Assembly: GCA_964036045.1 (NCBI GenBank)
Contig: OZ038400.1
Span: 12,521,079-12,585,078, forward strand
DNA: 64,000 bases
Direction: 5' to 3'
DNA from: Eutreptiella sp. 'Long Island Sound 2002'
Taxonomy: Eukaryota; Euglenozoa; Euglenophyceae; Eutreptiales; Eutreptiaceae
Program-made: the position numbers and the translations under genes
In this document: piece by piece, positions 34,201 to 46,348 of the stretch
Layout of the letters: the number at the start of each line of letters is the position of its first letter
Position numbering within the stretch: position 1 is the first letter of the stretch
Notes under the pieces: model-generated
The model's input: the letters and a program-made list of their open reading frames with translations, nothing else
Databases searched by the model: none
Told to the model about the DNA's origin: nothing

Positions 34201-37200
34201 ATCAATACCCCTGGGCGACGAACTCTGTCTTCAGTACCCCTGGGCCAAGAACTTCGTCATCAGTACCTTTGGGCCGAGAACTCTGTCATCAGTACCCCTG
34301 GGCCAAGAACTCTGTCATCAGTACCCCTGGGTCTAGAGCTCTGTGATCAGTACCCCTGGGCCAAGAACTCAATCATCAGTACCCCTGGGCCAAGAACTCT
34401 GTCATCAGTACCCCTCGGCCAAGAACTCTGTCATCAGTACTCCTGGGTCTAGAACCCTCTGATCAGTACCCCTGGGCCAGGTACTCTGTCATCAGTACCC
34501 CTGAGCCAAGAGCTCTGTCATCAGTAACCCTGGGCCAAGAACTCTGTCTTCAGTACCCCTGGGCCAAGAACTCTGTCTTCAGTACCCCTGGGCCAAGAAC
34601 TCTGTCATCAGTACCTCTGGGCCAAGAACTCTGTCATCAGTACCCCTGGGTCTAGAACTCTCTGATCAGTACCCCTGGGCCAGGAACTCTCTCATCAGTA
34701 CCCGTGGGTCAAGAAGTCTCTCATCAGTACCCCTGGGTCAAGAACTCTGTCATCAATGCCCCTGGGCCAAGAACTCCGTCTTCAGTACCCCTGGGCCAAG
34801 AAGTCTGTCATCAGTACCCCTGGGCCAAGAACTCTGTCATCAGTACCCCTGGGTCTAGAACCCTCTGATCAGTACCCCTGGGCCAAGAACTCTCTCATCA
34901 GTACCCCTGGGCACAGAACTCTGTCATCAGTAACCCTGGGCCAAGAACTCTGTCATCAGTACCCCTGGGCCAGGATCTCTGTCATCAGTATCCCTGGGTC
35001 TAGAACTCTCTCATCAGTTCCCCTGGGCCAAGAACTCTGTCATCAGTACCCCTGGGCCAAGAACTCTGTCATCAGTACCCCTGGGCCAAGAACTCTCTCA
35101 TCAGTACCCCTGGGCCAAGAACTCTGTCATCAGTACCCCTGGGCCAAGAACTCTGTCATCAGTACCCCTGGGCCAAGAACTCTGTCATCAGTACCCCTGG
35201 GCCCAGAACTCTGTCATCAGTACCCCAGGGCCAAGAACTCTGTCATCAGTACCCCTCGGCCAAGAACTCTGTCATCAGTACCCCTGGGCCAAGAACTCTG
35301 TCATCAGTACCCCTGGGCCAAGAACTCTGTCATCAGTACCGCCTGGTCAAGAGCTCTGTCATCAGTACCCCTTGCCCCAGAACCCTGTCATCAGTACACC
35401 CAGGTCAAGAACTCTCTCATCAGTACCACCTGGTCAAGAACTCTCTCATTAGTCCTCCTGGGCCAAGAACTCTGTCATCAGTACCCCTGGGCCAAGAACT
35501 CTGTCATCAGTACGCCTGGGCTAAGAACTCTGTCATCAGTACCCCTGGGCCAAGAACCCACTCATCAGTACCCCTGGGCCAAGAACTCTGTCATCAGTAC
35601 CCCTGGGCCCAGAACCCTGTCATCAGTACACCCAGGTCAAGAACTCTCTCATCAGTACCACCTGGTCAAGAACTCTGTCATTAATATCCCTGGGCCAAGA
35701 ACTCTGTCTTCAGTATTCCCGGGTCTAGAACTCTCTCATCAGTACCCCTGGGCCAAGAACTCTGTCTTCAGTACCCCCGGGTCTAGAACTCTCTCATCAG
35801 AACCCTTGGGCCACGAACTCTCCCACCAGTACGCTTGGGCCAAGAACTCACTCATCAGTACCCCTAGGCCAAGAACTGTGTCATCAGTACCCCTGGGTCA
35901 AGAACTCTGGCATCAGTACGCCTGGGCCAAGAACTCTGTCATCAGTACCCCTGGGCCAAGAACTCTGTCATCAGTACCCCTGGGCCAAGAACTCCGTCTT
36001 CAGTACCCCTGGGCCAAGAACTCTGTCTTCAGTACCCCTGGGCCAAAAACTCTGTCTTCAGTACCCCTGGGCCAAGAACGCTGTCTTCAGTACCCCTGGG
36101 CCAAGAACCCTGTCATCAGTACCCCTGGGTCAAGAACTCTCTCATCAGTACCCCTGGGCCAAGAACTCTGTCATCAGTAACCCTGGGCCAAGAACTCTGT
36201 CTTCAGTACCCCTGGGCCAAATACTCTGTCTTCAGTACCCCTGGGCCAAGAACTCTGTCTTCGGTACCCCTGGGCCAAGAACTCTGTCATCAGTACCCGT
36301 GGGTCAAGAAGTCTCTCATCAGTACCCCTGGGCCAAGAACTCTGTCTTCAGTACCCCTGGGCCAAGAACTCTGTCATCAATACCTCTGAGCCAAGAACTC
36401 TGTCGTCGGTACCCCTGGGCCAAGAACTCTGTGATCAGTACCCCTGGGCCAAGAACTCTGTCATCAGTACCCCTGGGCCAAGAACTCTGTCATCAGTACC
36501 CCTGGGTCTAGAACTCTCTGATGAGTACTCCTGGGCCAAGAACTCTGTCATCAGTACCCCTGGGCCAAGAACTCTGTAATCAGTACCCCTGGGCCAAGAA
36601 CTCTGTCATCAGTACCCCTGGGCCCAGAACTCTGTCATCAGTACCCCAGGGCCAAGAACTCTGTCATCAGTACCCCTCGGCCAAGAACTCTGTCATCAGT
36701 ACCCCTGGGCCAAGAACTCTGTCATCAGTACCCCTGGGCCAAGAACTCTGTCATCAGTACTGCCTGGTCAAGAGCTCTGTCATCAGTACCCCTGGGTCTA
36801 GAATTCTCTCATTAGTCCTCCTGGGCCAAGAACTCTGTCATCAGTACCCCTGGGCCAAGAACTCTGTCATCAGTACGCCTGGGCTAAGAACTCTGTCATC
36901 AGTACCCCTGGGCCAAGAACCCTGTCATCAGTACCCCTGGGCCAAGAACTCTGTCATCAGTACCCCTGGGCCCAGAACCCTGTCATCAGTACACCCAGGT
37001 CAAGAACTCTCTCATCAGTACCCCCTGGTCAAGAACTCTGTCATTAATATCCCTGGGCCAAGAACTCTGTCTTCAGTATTCCCGGGTCTAGAACTCTCTC
37101 ATCAGTACCCCTGGGCCAAGAACTCTGTCTTCAGTACCCCCGGGTCTAGAACTGTCTCATCAGAACCCTTCGGCCACGAACTCTCCCACCAGTACGCTTG

Positions 37201-40200
37201 GGCCAAGAACTCACTCATCAGTACCCCTAGGCCAAGAACTGTGTCATCAGTACCCCTGGGTCAAGAACTCTGGCATCAGTACGCCTGGGCCAAGAACTCT
37301 GTCATCAGTACCCCTGGGCCAAGAACTCTGTCATCAGTACCCCTGGGCCAAGAACTCCGTCTTCAGTACCCCTGGGCCAAGAACTCTGTCTTCAGTACCC
37401 CTGGGCCAAAAACTCTGTCTTCAGTACCCCTGGGCTAATAACTCTCTCATCAGTACCCCTGGGCCAAGAACTCTGTCCTCAGTACCCCTGGGCCAAGAGC
37501 TCTGTCATCAATACCCCTGGGCCAAGAACTCTGTCATCAGTAACCCTGGGCCAAGAACTCTGTCTTCAGTACCCCTGGGCCAAATACTCTGTCTTCAGTA
37601 CCCCTGGGCCAAGAACTCTGTCTTCGGTACCCCTGGGCCAAGACCTCTGTCATCAGTACCCGTGGGTCAAGAAGTCTCTCATCAGTACCCCTGGGCCAAG
37701 AACTCTATCTTCAGTACCCCTGGGCCAAGAACTCTGTCATCAATACCTCTGAGCCAAGAACTCTGTCGTCAGTACCCCTGGGCCAAGAACTCTGTGATCA
37801 GTACCCCTGGGCCAAGAACTCTGTCATCAGTACCCCTGGGCCAAGAACTCTGTCATCAGTACCCCTGGGTCTAGAACTCTCTGATGAGTACCCCTGGGCC
37901 AAGAACTCTGTCATCAGTACCCCTGGGCGAAGAACTCTGTCATCAGTACCCCTGGGCCAAGAACTCTGTCATCAGTACCCCTGGGCCAAGAAGTCTGTCA
38001 TCAGTACCCCTGGGTCTAGAACTCTCTGATCAGTACCCCTGGACCACGAACTCTCTCATCAGTACCCCTGGGCCAAGAACTCTGTCATCAGTAACCCTGG
38101 GCCAGGAACTCTGTCTTCAGTACCTCTGGGCCAAGAACTCTGTCTTCAGTACCCCTGGGCCAAGAACTCTGTCTTCAGTATCCCTGGGCCAAGAACTCTG
38201 TCATCAGTACCCGTGGGCCAACTACTCTGTCATCAGTACCCCTGGGCCAAGAACTCTGTCTTCAGTACCCCTGGGCCAAGAAGTCTGTCATCGATACCCC
38301 TGGGCCAAGAACTCTGTCGTCAGTACCCCTGGGCCAAGAACTCTGTCATCAGTACCCCTGGGCCAAGAACTCTGTCATCAGTACCCCTGGGCCAAGAACT
38401 CTGTCATCAGTACCCCTGGGCCAAGAACTCTGTCATCAGTACCCCTTGGCCAAGAACTCTGTCATCAGTACCCCTGGGTCTAGAACTCTCTCATCAGTAC
38501 CCCTGGGCACAGAACTCTGTCATCAGTACCCCTGGGCCAAGAACTCTGTCTTCAGTACCCCTGGGCCAAGAACCCTGTCATCAGTACCCCTGGGCCAAGA
38601 ACTCTGTCATCAGTACCCCTGGGCCAAGAACTCTGTCTTCAGTACCCCTGGGCCAAGAACTCTGTCTTCAGTACCCCTGGGCCAAGAACTCTGTCATCAG
38701 TACCCCTGGGCCAAGAACTCTGTCTTCAGTACCCCTGGGCCAAGAGCTCTGTCATCAATACCCCTGGGCCAAGAACTCTGTCTTCAGTACCCCTGGGTCT
38801 AGAACTCTCTCATCAGTACTCCGGGGCCAAGAGCTCTGTCATCAGTACCCCTGGGCCAAGAACTCTGTCATCAGTACCCCTGGGCCAAGAACTCTGTCTT
38901 CAGTACCCCTGGGCCAAGAGCTCTGTCATCAATACCCCTGGGCCAAGAACTCTGTCATCAGTACCCCTGGGTCTAGAACTCTCTCATCAGTACCCCTGGG
39001 CGAAGAACTCTGTCATCAGTACCCCTGGGCCAAGAACTCTGTCATCAGTACCCCTGGGCCAAGAACTCTGTCTTCAGTACCCCTGGGCCAAGAACTCTGT
39101 CTCCAGTACCCCTGGGCCAATAACTCTCTCATCAGTACCCCTCGGCCAAGAACTCTGTCTTCAGTACCCCTGGGCCAAGAGCTCTGTCATCAATACCCGT
39201 GGGCCAAGAACTCTGTCATCAGTACCCCTGGGCCACGAACTCTGTCATCAGTACCCTTGGGCCAAGAACTATGTCATCAGTACCCCTGGGTCTAGAACTC
39301 TCTGATCAGTACCCCTCGGCCAAGAACTCGCTCATCAGTACCCCTGGGCCAAGAACTCTGTGATCAGTAACCCTGGGCCAAGAACTCTGTCATCAGTACC
39401 CCTGGGCCAAGAACTCTGTCATCAGTACCCCTGGGTCTAGAACTCTCTCATCAGTACCCCTGGGCCAAGAACTCTGTCATCAGTACCCCTGAGCCAAGAA
39501 CTCTGTCATCAGTACCCCTGGGCCAAGAACTCTGTCATCAGTACCCCTGGGCCAAGAACTCTGTCATCAGTACCCCTGGGCCAAGAACTCTGTCATCAGT
39601 ACCCCTGGGCCAAGAACTCTGTCATCAGTACCCCTGGGCCAAGAACTCTGTCATCAGTACCCCTGGGCCAAGAACTCTGCCATCAGTACCCCTGGGCCAA
39701 GAACTCTCTCATCAGTACCCCTGGGACAAGAACCCTGTCATCAGTACCCCTGGGCCAAGAACTCTGTCATCAGTACCCCAGGGCCAAGAACTCTGTCATC
39801 AGTACCCCTGGGCCAAGAACTCTGTCATCAGTACCCCTGGGCCAAGAACTCTGTCATCAGTACCCCTGGGTCTAGAACTCTGTCATCAGTACCCCTGGGC
39901 CAAGAACTCTGTCATCAGTACCCCTGGGCCACCAACTCTGTCATCGGTACCCCTGGGCAAAGAACTCTGGCGTCCGTAGCCCTGGGCCAAGAACTCTGTC
40001 CTCAGTACCCCTGGGCCAAGAACTCTGTCTTCAGTACCCCTGGGCCAAGAACTCTGTCATCAGTACCCCTGGGCCAAGAACTCTGTAATCAGTACCCCTG
40101 GGCCAAGAACTCTGTCTTCAGTACCCCTGGGCCAAAAACTCTGTCATCAGTACCCCTGGGCCAAAAACTCTGTCTTCAGTACCCCTGGGCCAAGAACTCT

Positions 40201-43200
40201 GTCCTCAGTACCCCTGGGCCAAGAACTCCGTCCTCAGTACCCCTGGGCCAGGAACTCTGTCTTCAGTACCCCTGGGCCAAGAACTCTGTCATCAGTACCC
40301 CTGGGCCAAGAACTCTGTCATCAGTACCCCTGGATCTAGGACTCTGTCATCAGTACCCCTGGGCCAGGAACTCTGTCATGAGTACCCCTGGGCCAAGAAC
40401 TCTGTCTTGAGTACCCCTGGGCCAAGAACTCTGTCTTCAGTACCCCCCGGCCAAGAACTCTGTCATCAGTACCCCTGGGCCAAGAACTCTGTCATCAGTA
40501 CCCCTGGGCCAATAACTCTGTCATCAGTACCCCTGGGCCAAGAACTCTGTCATCAGCACTCTTGGGCCAAGAGCTCTGTCATCAGTACCTCTGGGCCAAG
40601 AACTCTGTCATCAGTACCCCTGGACCAAGAAATCTGTCATCAGTACCCCTGGGTCTAGAACTCTGTCATCAGTACCCCTGGGCCAAGAACTCTGTCTTCA
40701 GTACCCCTGGGCCAAGAACTCTGTCTTGAGTACCCCGGGGCCAAGAACCCTGTCATCAGTACCCCTGGGCCAAGAACTCTGTCATCAGTACCCCTGGGCA
40801 AAGAACTCTGTCATTAGTACCCCTGGGCCAAGAACTCTGTCATCAGTACCCCTCGGCCAAGAACTCTGTCATCAGTACCCCTGGGCCAAGAACTCTGTCA
40901 TCACTACCCGTGGGCCAAGAACTCTGTCATCAGTACCCCTGGGCCAAGAACTCTGTCTTCAGTACCCCTGGGCCAAGAAATCTGTCATCAGTACCCCTGG
41001 GCCAAGAACTCTGTCTTCAGTACCCCTGGGCAAAGAACTCTGTTTTCAGTACCCCTGGGGCAAGGACTCTGTCATCAGTACCCCTGGGCCGAGAACTCTG
41101 TCATCAGTACCCCCAGGCCAAGAACTCTGTCATCAGTACCCCTGGGCCAAAAACTCTGTCATCAGTACCCCTGGGCCAAGAACTGTGTCATCAGTACCCC
41201 TTTGCCCAGAACTCTGTCATCAGTACCCCTGGGTCAAGAACTCTGTCCTCAGTTCCCCTGGGCCAAGAACTCTGTCTTCAGTACCCCTGGGCCACGAACT
41301 CCGTCTTCAGTACCCCTGGGCCAAGAACTCTGTTTTCAGGACCCCTGGGCCAAGAAATCTGTCTTTAGTACCCCTGGGCCAAGAACTCCGTCTTCAGTAC
41401 CCCTGGGCCAAGAACTGTGTCATCAGTACCCCTTGGCCAAGAACTCTGTCTTCAGTACCCCTGGGCCAAGAACTCTGTTATCAGTACCCCTGGGCCAAGA
41501 ACTCTGTCATCAGTACCCCTGGGCCAAGAACTCTGTCATCAATACCCCTGGGCCAAGAGCTCTGACATCAGTACCCCTGGGCCAAGAACTCTGTCATCAG
41601 TACCCCTGGGCCATGAACTCTGTCATCAGTACCCCTGGGCCAAGAACTCTGTCATCAGTACCCTTGGGCCAAGAACTCTGTCATAGGTACCCATGGGCCA
41701 AGAACTCTGTCATCAATACCCCTGGGCCAAGAACTCTGTCATCAGTATCCCTGGGCCAAGAACTCTGTCATCAGTATTCCTGGGCCAAGAACTCTGTCAT
41801 CAGTACCCCTGGGCCACGAACTCTGTCATCAGTACCCCTGGGCCAAGAACTCTGTCATCAGTACCCCTGGGCCAAGAACTCTGTCTTCACTACCCCTGGG
41901 CCAAGAACTCTGTCATCAGTACCGCTGGGCCAAGTACTCTGTCATCAGTACCCGTGGGCCAAGAACTCTGTCATCAGTACCCCTGGGCCAAGATCTCTGT
42001 CATCAGGACTCCTGGGCCAAGAACTCTGTCATCAGTACCCCTGGGCAAAGAACTCTGTCATCAGTACCCCTGGGCCAAGAACTCTGTCATCAATACCCCT
42101 GGGCCAAGAACTCTGTCCTCAGTATTCCTGGGCCAAGAACTCTGTCATCAGTACCCCTGGGCCAAGAACTCTGTCATCAGTACCCCTGGGCCAAGAACTC
42201 TGTCATCAGTACCCCTGAGCCAAGAACTCTGTCTTCAGTACCCCTGGGCCAGGAACTCTGTCTTCAGTACCCCTGGGCCACGAACTCTGTCATCAGTACC
42301 CCTGGTCCAAGAACTCTGTCATCAGTACCCCTGGGCCAAGAACTCTGTCTTCAGTACCCCTGGGCCAAGAACTGTGTCATCAGTACCCCTGGGCGAAGAA
42401 CTCTGTCTTCAGTACCCCTGGGCCAGGAACTCTGTTATGAGTACCCCTGAACGAAGAACTCCGTCATCAGTACCCCTGGGCCAAGAACTCTGTCATCAGT
42501 ACCCCTGGGCCAAGAACTCTGTCATCAGTACCCCTGGGCCAAGAACTCTGTCATCAGTACCCCTGGGCCAAGAACTCTGTCTTCAGTACCCCTGGGCCAA
42601 GAACTCTGTCATCAGTACCCCTGGGCCAAGAACTCTGTCTTCAGTACCCCTGGGCAAAGAACTCTGTTTTCAGTACCCTTGGGGCAAGAACTCTGTCATC
42701 AGTACCCCTGGGCCGAGAACTCTGTCATCAGTACCCCCAGGCCAGGAACTCTGTCATCAGTACCCCTGGGCCAAAAACTCTGTCATCAGTATCCCTGGGC
42801 CAAGAACTCTGTCATCAGTACCCCTGGGTCAAGAGCTCTGTCATCAGTACCCCTGGGCCAAGAACTCTGTCATCAGTACCCCTGGGCCGAGAACTCTCTC
42901 ATCAGTACCCCTGGGCCAAGAACTCTGTCATCAGTACCCCTGGGCCAAGAACTCTGTCATCAGTACCCCTGGGCCAAGAACTCTGTCTTCAGTACCCCTG
43001 GGCCAGGAACTCTGTCTTCAGTACCCCTGGGCAAAGAACTCTGTTTTCAGTACCCCTGGGGCAAGAACTCTGTCATCAGTACCCCTGGGCCGAGAACTCT
43101 GTCATCAGTACCCCCAGGCCAAGAACTCTGTCATCAGTGGCCCTGGGCCAAAAACTCTGTCATCAGTACCCCTGGGCCAAGAACTCTGTCATCAGTACCC

Positions 43201-46200
43201 CTGGGCCATGAACTCTGTCATCAGTACCCCTGGGCCAAGAACTCTGTCATCAGTACTGCTGGGCCGAGAACTCTCTCATCAGTACCCCTGGGCCAAGAAC
43301 TCTGTCATCAGTACCCCTGGGCCAAGAACTCTGTCATCAGTACCCCTGGGCCAAGAACTCTGTCTTCAGTACCCCTGGGCCAGGAACTCTGTCTTCAGTA
43401 CCCCTGGGCCACGAACTCTGTCATCAGTACCCCTGGTCCAAGAACTCTGTCATCAGTACCCCTGGGCCAAGAACTCTGTCTTCAGTACCCCTGGGCCAAG
43501 AACTGTGTCATCAGTACCCCTGGGCGAAGAACTCTGTCTTCAGTACCCCTGGGCCAGGAACTCTGTTATGAGTACCCCTGAACCAAGAACTCCGTCATCA
43601 GTACCCCTGGGCCAAGAACTCTGTCATCAATACCCCTGGGCCAAGAACTCTGTCATCAGTACCCTTCGGCCCAGAACTCTGTCATCAGTACCCCTGGGCC
43701 AAGAACTCTGTCATCAGTACCCCTGGGCCAAGAACTCTGTCATCAGTACCGCTGGGCCAAGAACTCTGTCATCAGTACCCCTGGGCCAAGAACTCTGTTA
43801 TCAGTACCCCTGGGCCAAGAACTCTGTCATCAGTACCCCTGGGCCAAGAACTCTGTCTTCAGTACCCCTGGGCCAAGAACTCTGTCATCAGTACCCCTGG
43901 GCCAAGAACTCTGTCTTCAGTACCCCTGGGCAAAGAACTCTGTTTTCAGTACCCCTGGGGCAAGAACTCTGTCATCAGTACCCCTGGGCCGAGAACTCTG
44001 TCATCAGTACCCCCAGGCCAAGAACTCTGTCATCAGTACCCCTGGGCCAAAAACTCTGTCATCAGTACCCCTGGGCCAAGAACTCTGTCATCAGTACCCC
44101 TTTGCCCAGAACTCTGTCATCAGTACCCCTGGGTCAAGAACTCTGTCCTCAGTTCCCCTGGGCCAAGAACTCTGTCTTCAGTACCTCTGGGCCACGAACT
44201 CTGTCCTCAGTACCCCTGGGCCAAGAACTCTGTTTTCAGGACCCCTGGGCCAAGAAATCTGTCTTTAGTACCCCTGGGCCAAGAACTCTGTCTTCAGTAC
44301 CCCTGGGCCAAGAACTGTGTCATCAGTACCCCTTGGCCAAGAACTCTGTCTTCAGTACCCCTGGGCCAAGAACTCTGTTATCAGTACCCCTGGGCCAAGA
44401 ACACTGTCATCAGTACCCCTGGGCCAAGAACTCTGTCATCAATACCCCTGGGCCAAGAACTCTGTCATCAGTACCCCTGGGCCAAGAACTCTGTCATCAG
44501 TACCCCTGGGCCATGAACTCTGTCATCAGTACCCCTGGGCCAAGAACTCTGTCATCAGTACCCTTGGGCCAAGAACTCTGTCATAGGTACCCCTGGGCCA
44601 AGAACTCTGTCATCAATACCCCTGGGCCAAGAACTCTGTCATCAGTATCCCTGGGCCAAGAACTCTGTCATCAGTATTCCTGGGCCAAGAACTCTGTCAT
44701 CAGTACCCCTGGGCCACGAACTCTGTCATCAGTACCCCTGGGCCAAGAACTCTGTCATCAGTACCCCTGGGCCAAGAACTCTGTCATCAGTACCGCTGGG
44801 CCGAGAACTCTCTCATCAGTACCCGTGGGCCAAGAACTCTGTCATCAGTACCCCTGGGCCAAGATCTCTGTCATCAGGACTCCTGGGCCAAGAACTCTGT
44901 CATCAGTACCCCTGGGCAAAGAACTCTGTCATCAGTACCCCTGGGCCAAGAACTCTGTCATCAATACCCCTGGGCTAAGAACTCTGTCATCAGTACCCCT
45001 GGGCCAAGAACTCTGTCCTCAGTATTCCTGGGCCAAGAACTCTGTCATCAGTACCCCTGGGCCAAGAACTCTGTCATCAGTACCCCTGGGCCAAGAACTC
45101 TGTCATCAGTATCCCTGGGCCAAGAACTCTGTCTTCAGTACCCCTGGGCCAAGATCTCTGTCATCAGGACTCCTGGGCCAAGAACTCTGTCATCAGTACC
45201 CCCGGGCCAAGAACTCTGTCATCAGTACCCCTGGCTGAAGAACTCTGTCATCAATACCCCTGGGCCAAGAACTCTGTCATCAGTACCCCTGGGCCAAGAA
45301 CTCTGTCCTCAGTACCCCTGGGCCAAGAACTCTGTCATCAGAACCCCTGGGCCAAGAACTCTGTCATCAGTACCCCTGGGCCAAGAACTCTGTCATCAGT
45401 ACCCCTGGGCCAAGAACTCTGTCTTCAGTAGCCCTGGGCCAGGAACTCCGTCTTCAGTACCCCTGGGCCAAGAACTCTGTCATCAGTACCCCTGGGCCAA
45501 GAACTCTGTCTTCAGTACCCCTGGGCCAGGAACTCTGTTATGAGTACCCCTGGGCCACGAACTCTGTCATCAGTACCCCTGGGCCAAGAACTATGTCTTC
45601 AGTACCCCTGGGCCAAGAACTGTGTCATCAGTACCCCTGGGCCAAGAACTCTGTCTTCAGTACCCCTGGGCCAGGAACTCTGTTATGAGTACCCCTGAAC
45701 CAAGAACTCCGTCATCAGTACCCCTGGGCCAAGAACTCTGTCATCAATACCCCTGGGCCAAGAACTCTGTCATCAGTACCCCTCGGCCAAGAGCTCTGTC
45801 ATCAGTACCCCTGGGCCAGGAACTCTGTCATCAGTACTTCTGGGCCAAGAACTCTGTCATCAGTACCGCTGGGCCAAGAACTCTGTCATCAGTACCCCTG
45901 GGCCAAGAACTCTGTCATCAGTACCCCTGGGCCAAGATCTCTGTCATCAGGACTCCTGGGCCAAGAACTCTGTCATCAGTACCCCCGGGTCAAGAACTCT
46001 GTCATCAGTACCCCTGGGCCAAGAACTCTGTCATCAATACCCCTGGGCCAAGAACTCTGTCATCAGTACCCCTGGGCCAAGAACTCTGTCCTCAGTACCC
46101 CTGGGCCAAGAACTCTGTCATCAGAACCCCTGGGCCAAGAACTCTGTCATCAGTACCCCTGGGCCAAGAACTCTGTCATCAGTACCCCTGGGCCAAGAAC

Positions 46201-46348
46201 TCTGTCTTCAGTAGCCCTGGGCCAGGAACTCCGTCTTCAGTACCCCTGGGCCAAGAACTCTGTCATCAGTACCCCTGGGCCAAGAACTCTGTCATCAGTA
46301 CCCCTGGGCCAAGAACTCTGTCATCAGTACCCCTGGGCCAAGAACTCT
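19258..46348 (+). repeat. 29-bp satellite array, block 2
   Basis: About 934 monomers in the same orientation as block 1. Internal segmental duplications are visible as rare variants repeated at whole-monomer offsets. GTCGACAGTACCGCC occurs at 19897, 20448 and 20912 (19 and 16 units apart). CATCCGTACC occurs at 33214 and 33591 (13 units). ATGAGTAC occurs at 36521 and 37884 (47 units). GTCATAGGTACC occurs at 41680 and 44580 (100 units). Sub-regions differ in variant content: GGTCTAG and CTCTGATCAG types are common at 24-29 kb, GGTCAAG types at 19-22 kb, and more homogeneous GGCCAAG types at 39-46 kb. Long forward frames (for example 1,181 codons at 41693-45238) follow from the stop-free unit and are not genes. 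Confidence 0.98.
46345..46348. other. Target-site duplication, left (CTCT)
   Basis: CTCT of the satellite word AAGAACTCTGTCATC, repeated at 58151-58154 after the element. The uninterrupted monomer has it once, so it is a 4-bp duplication made on integration. It would be 5 bp if the preceding A, which matches the last base of the element, is counted. Confidence 0.85.

Noticed and set aside
41693-45238. A 1,181-codon forward open frame, and many similar ones in the satellite
   Set aside because: The 29-bp unit has no forward stop in any frame, so long frames arise automatically, and overlapping frames are open at the same place. No start context, domain or single-frame bias supports a gene.
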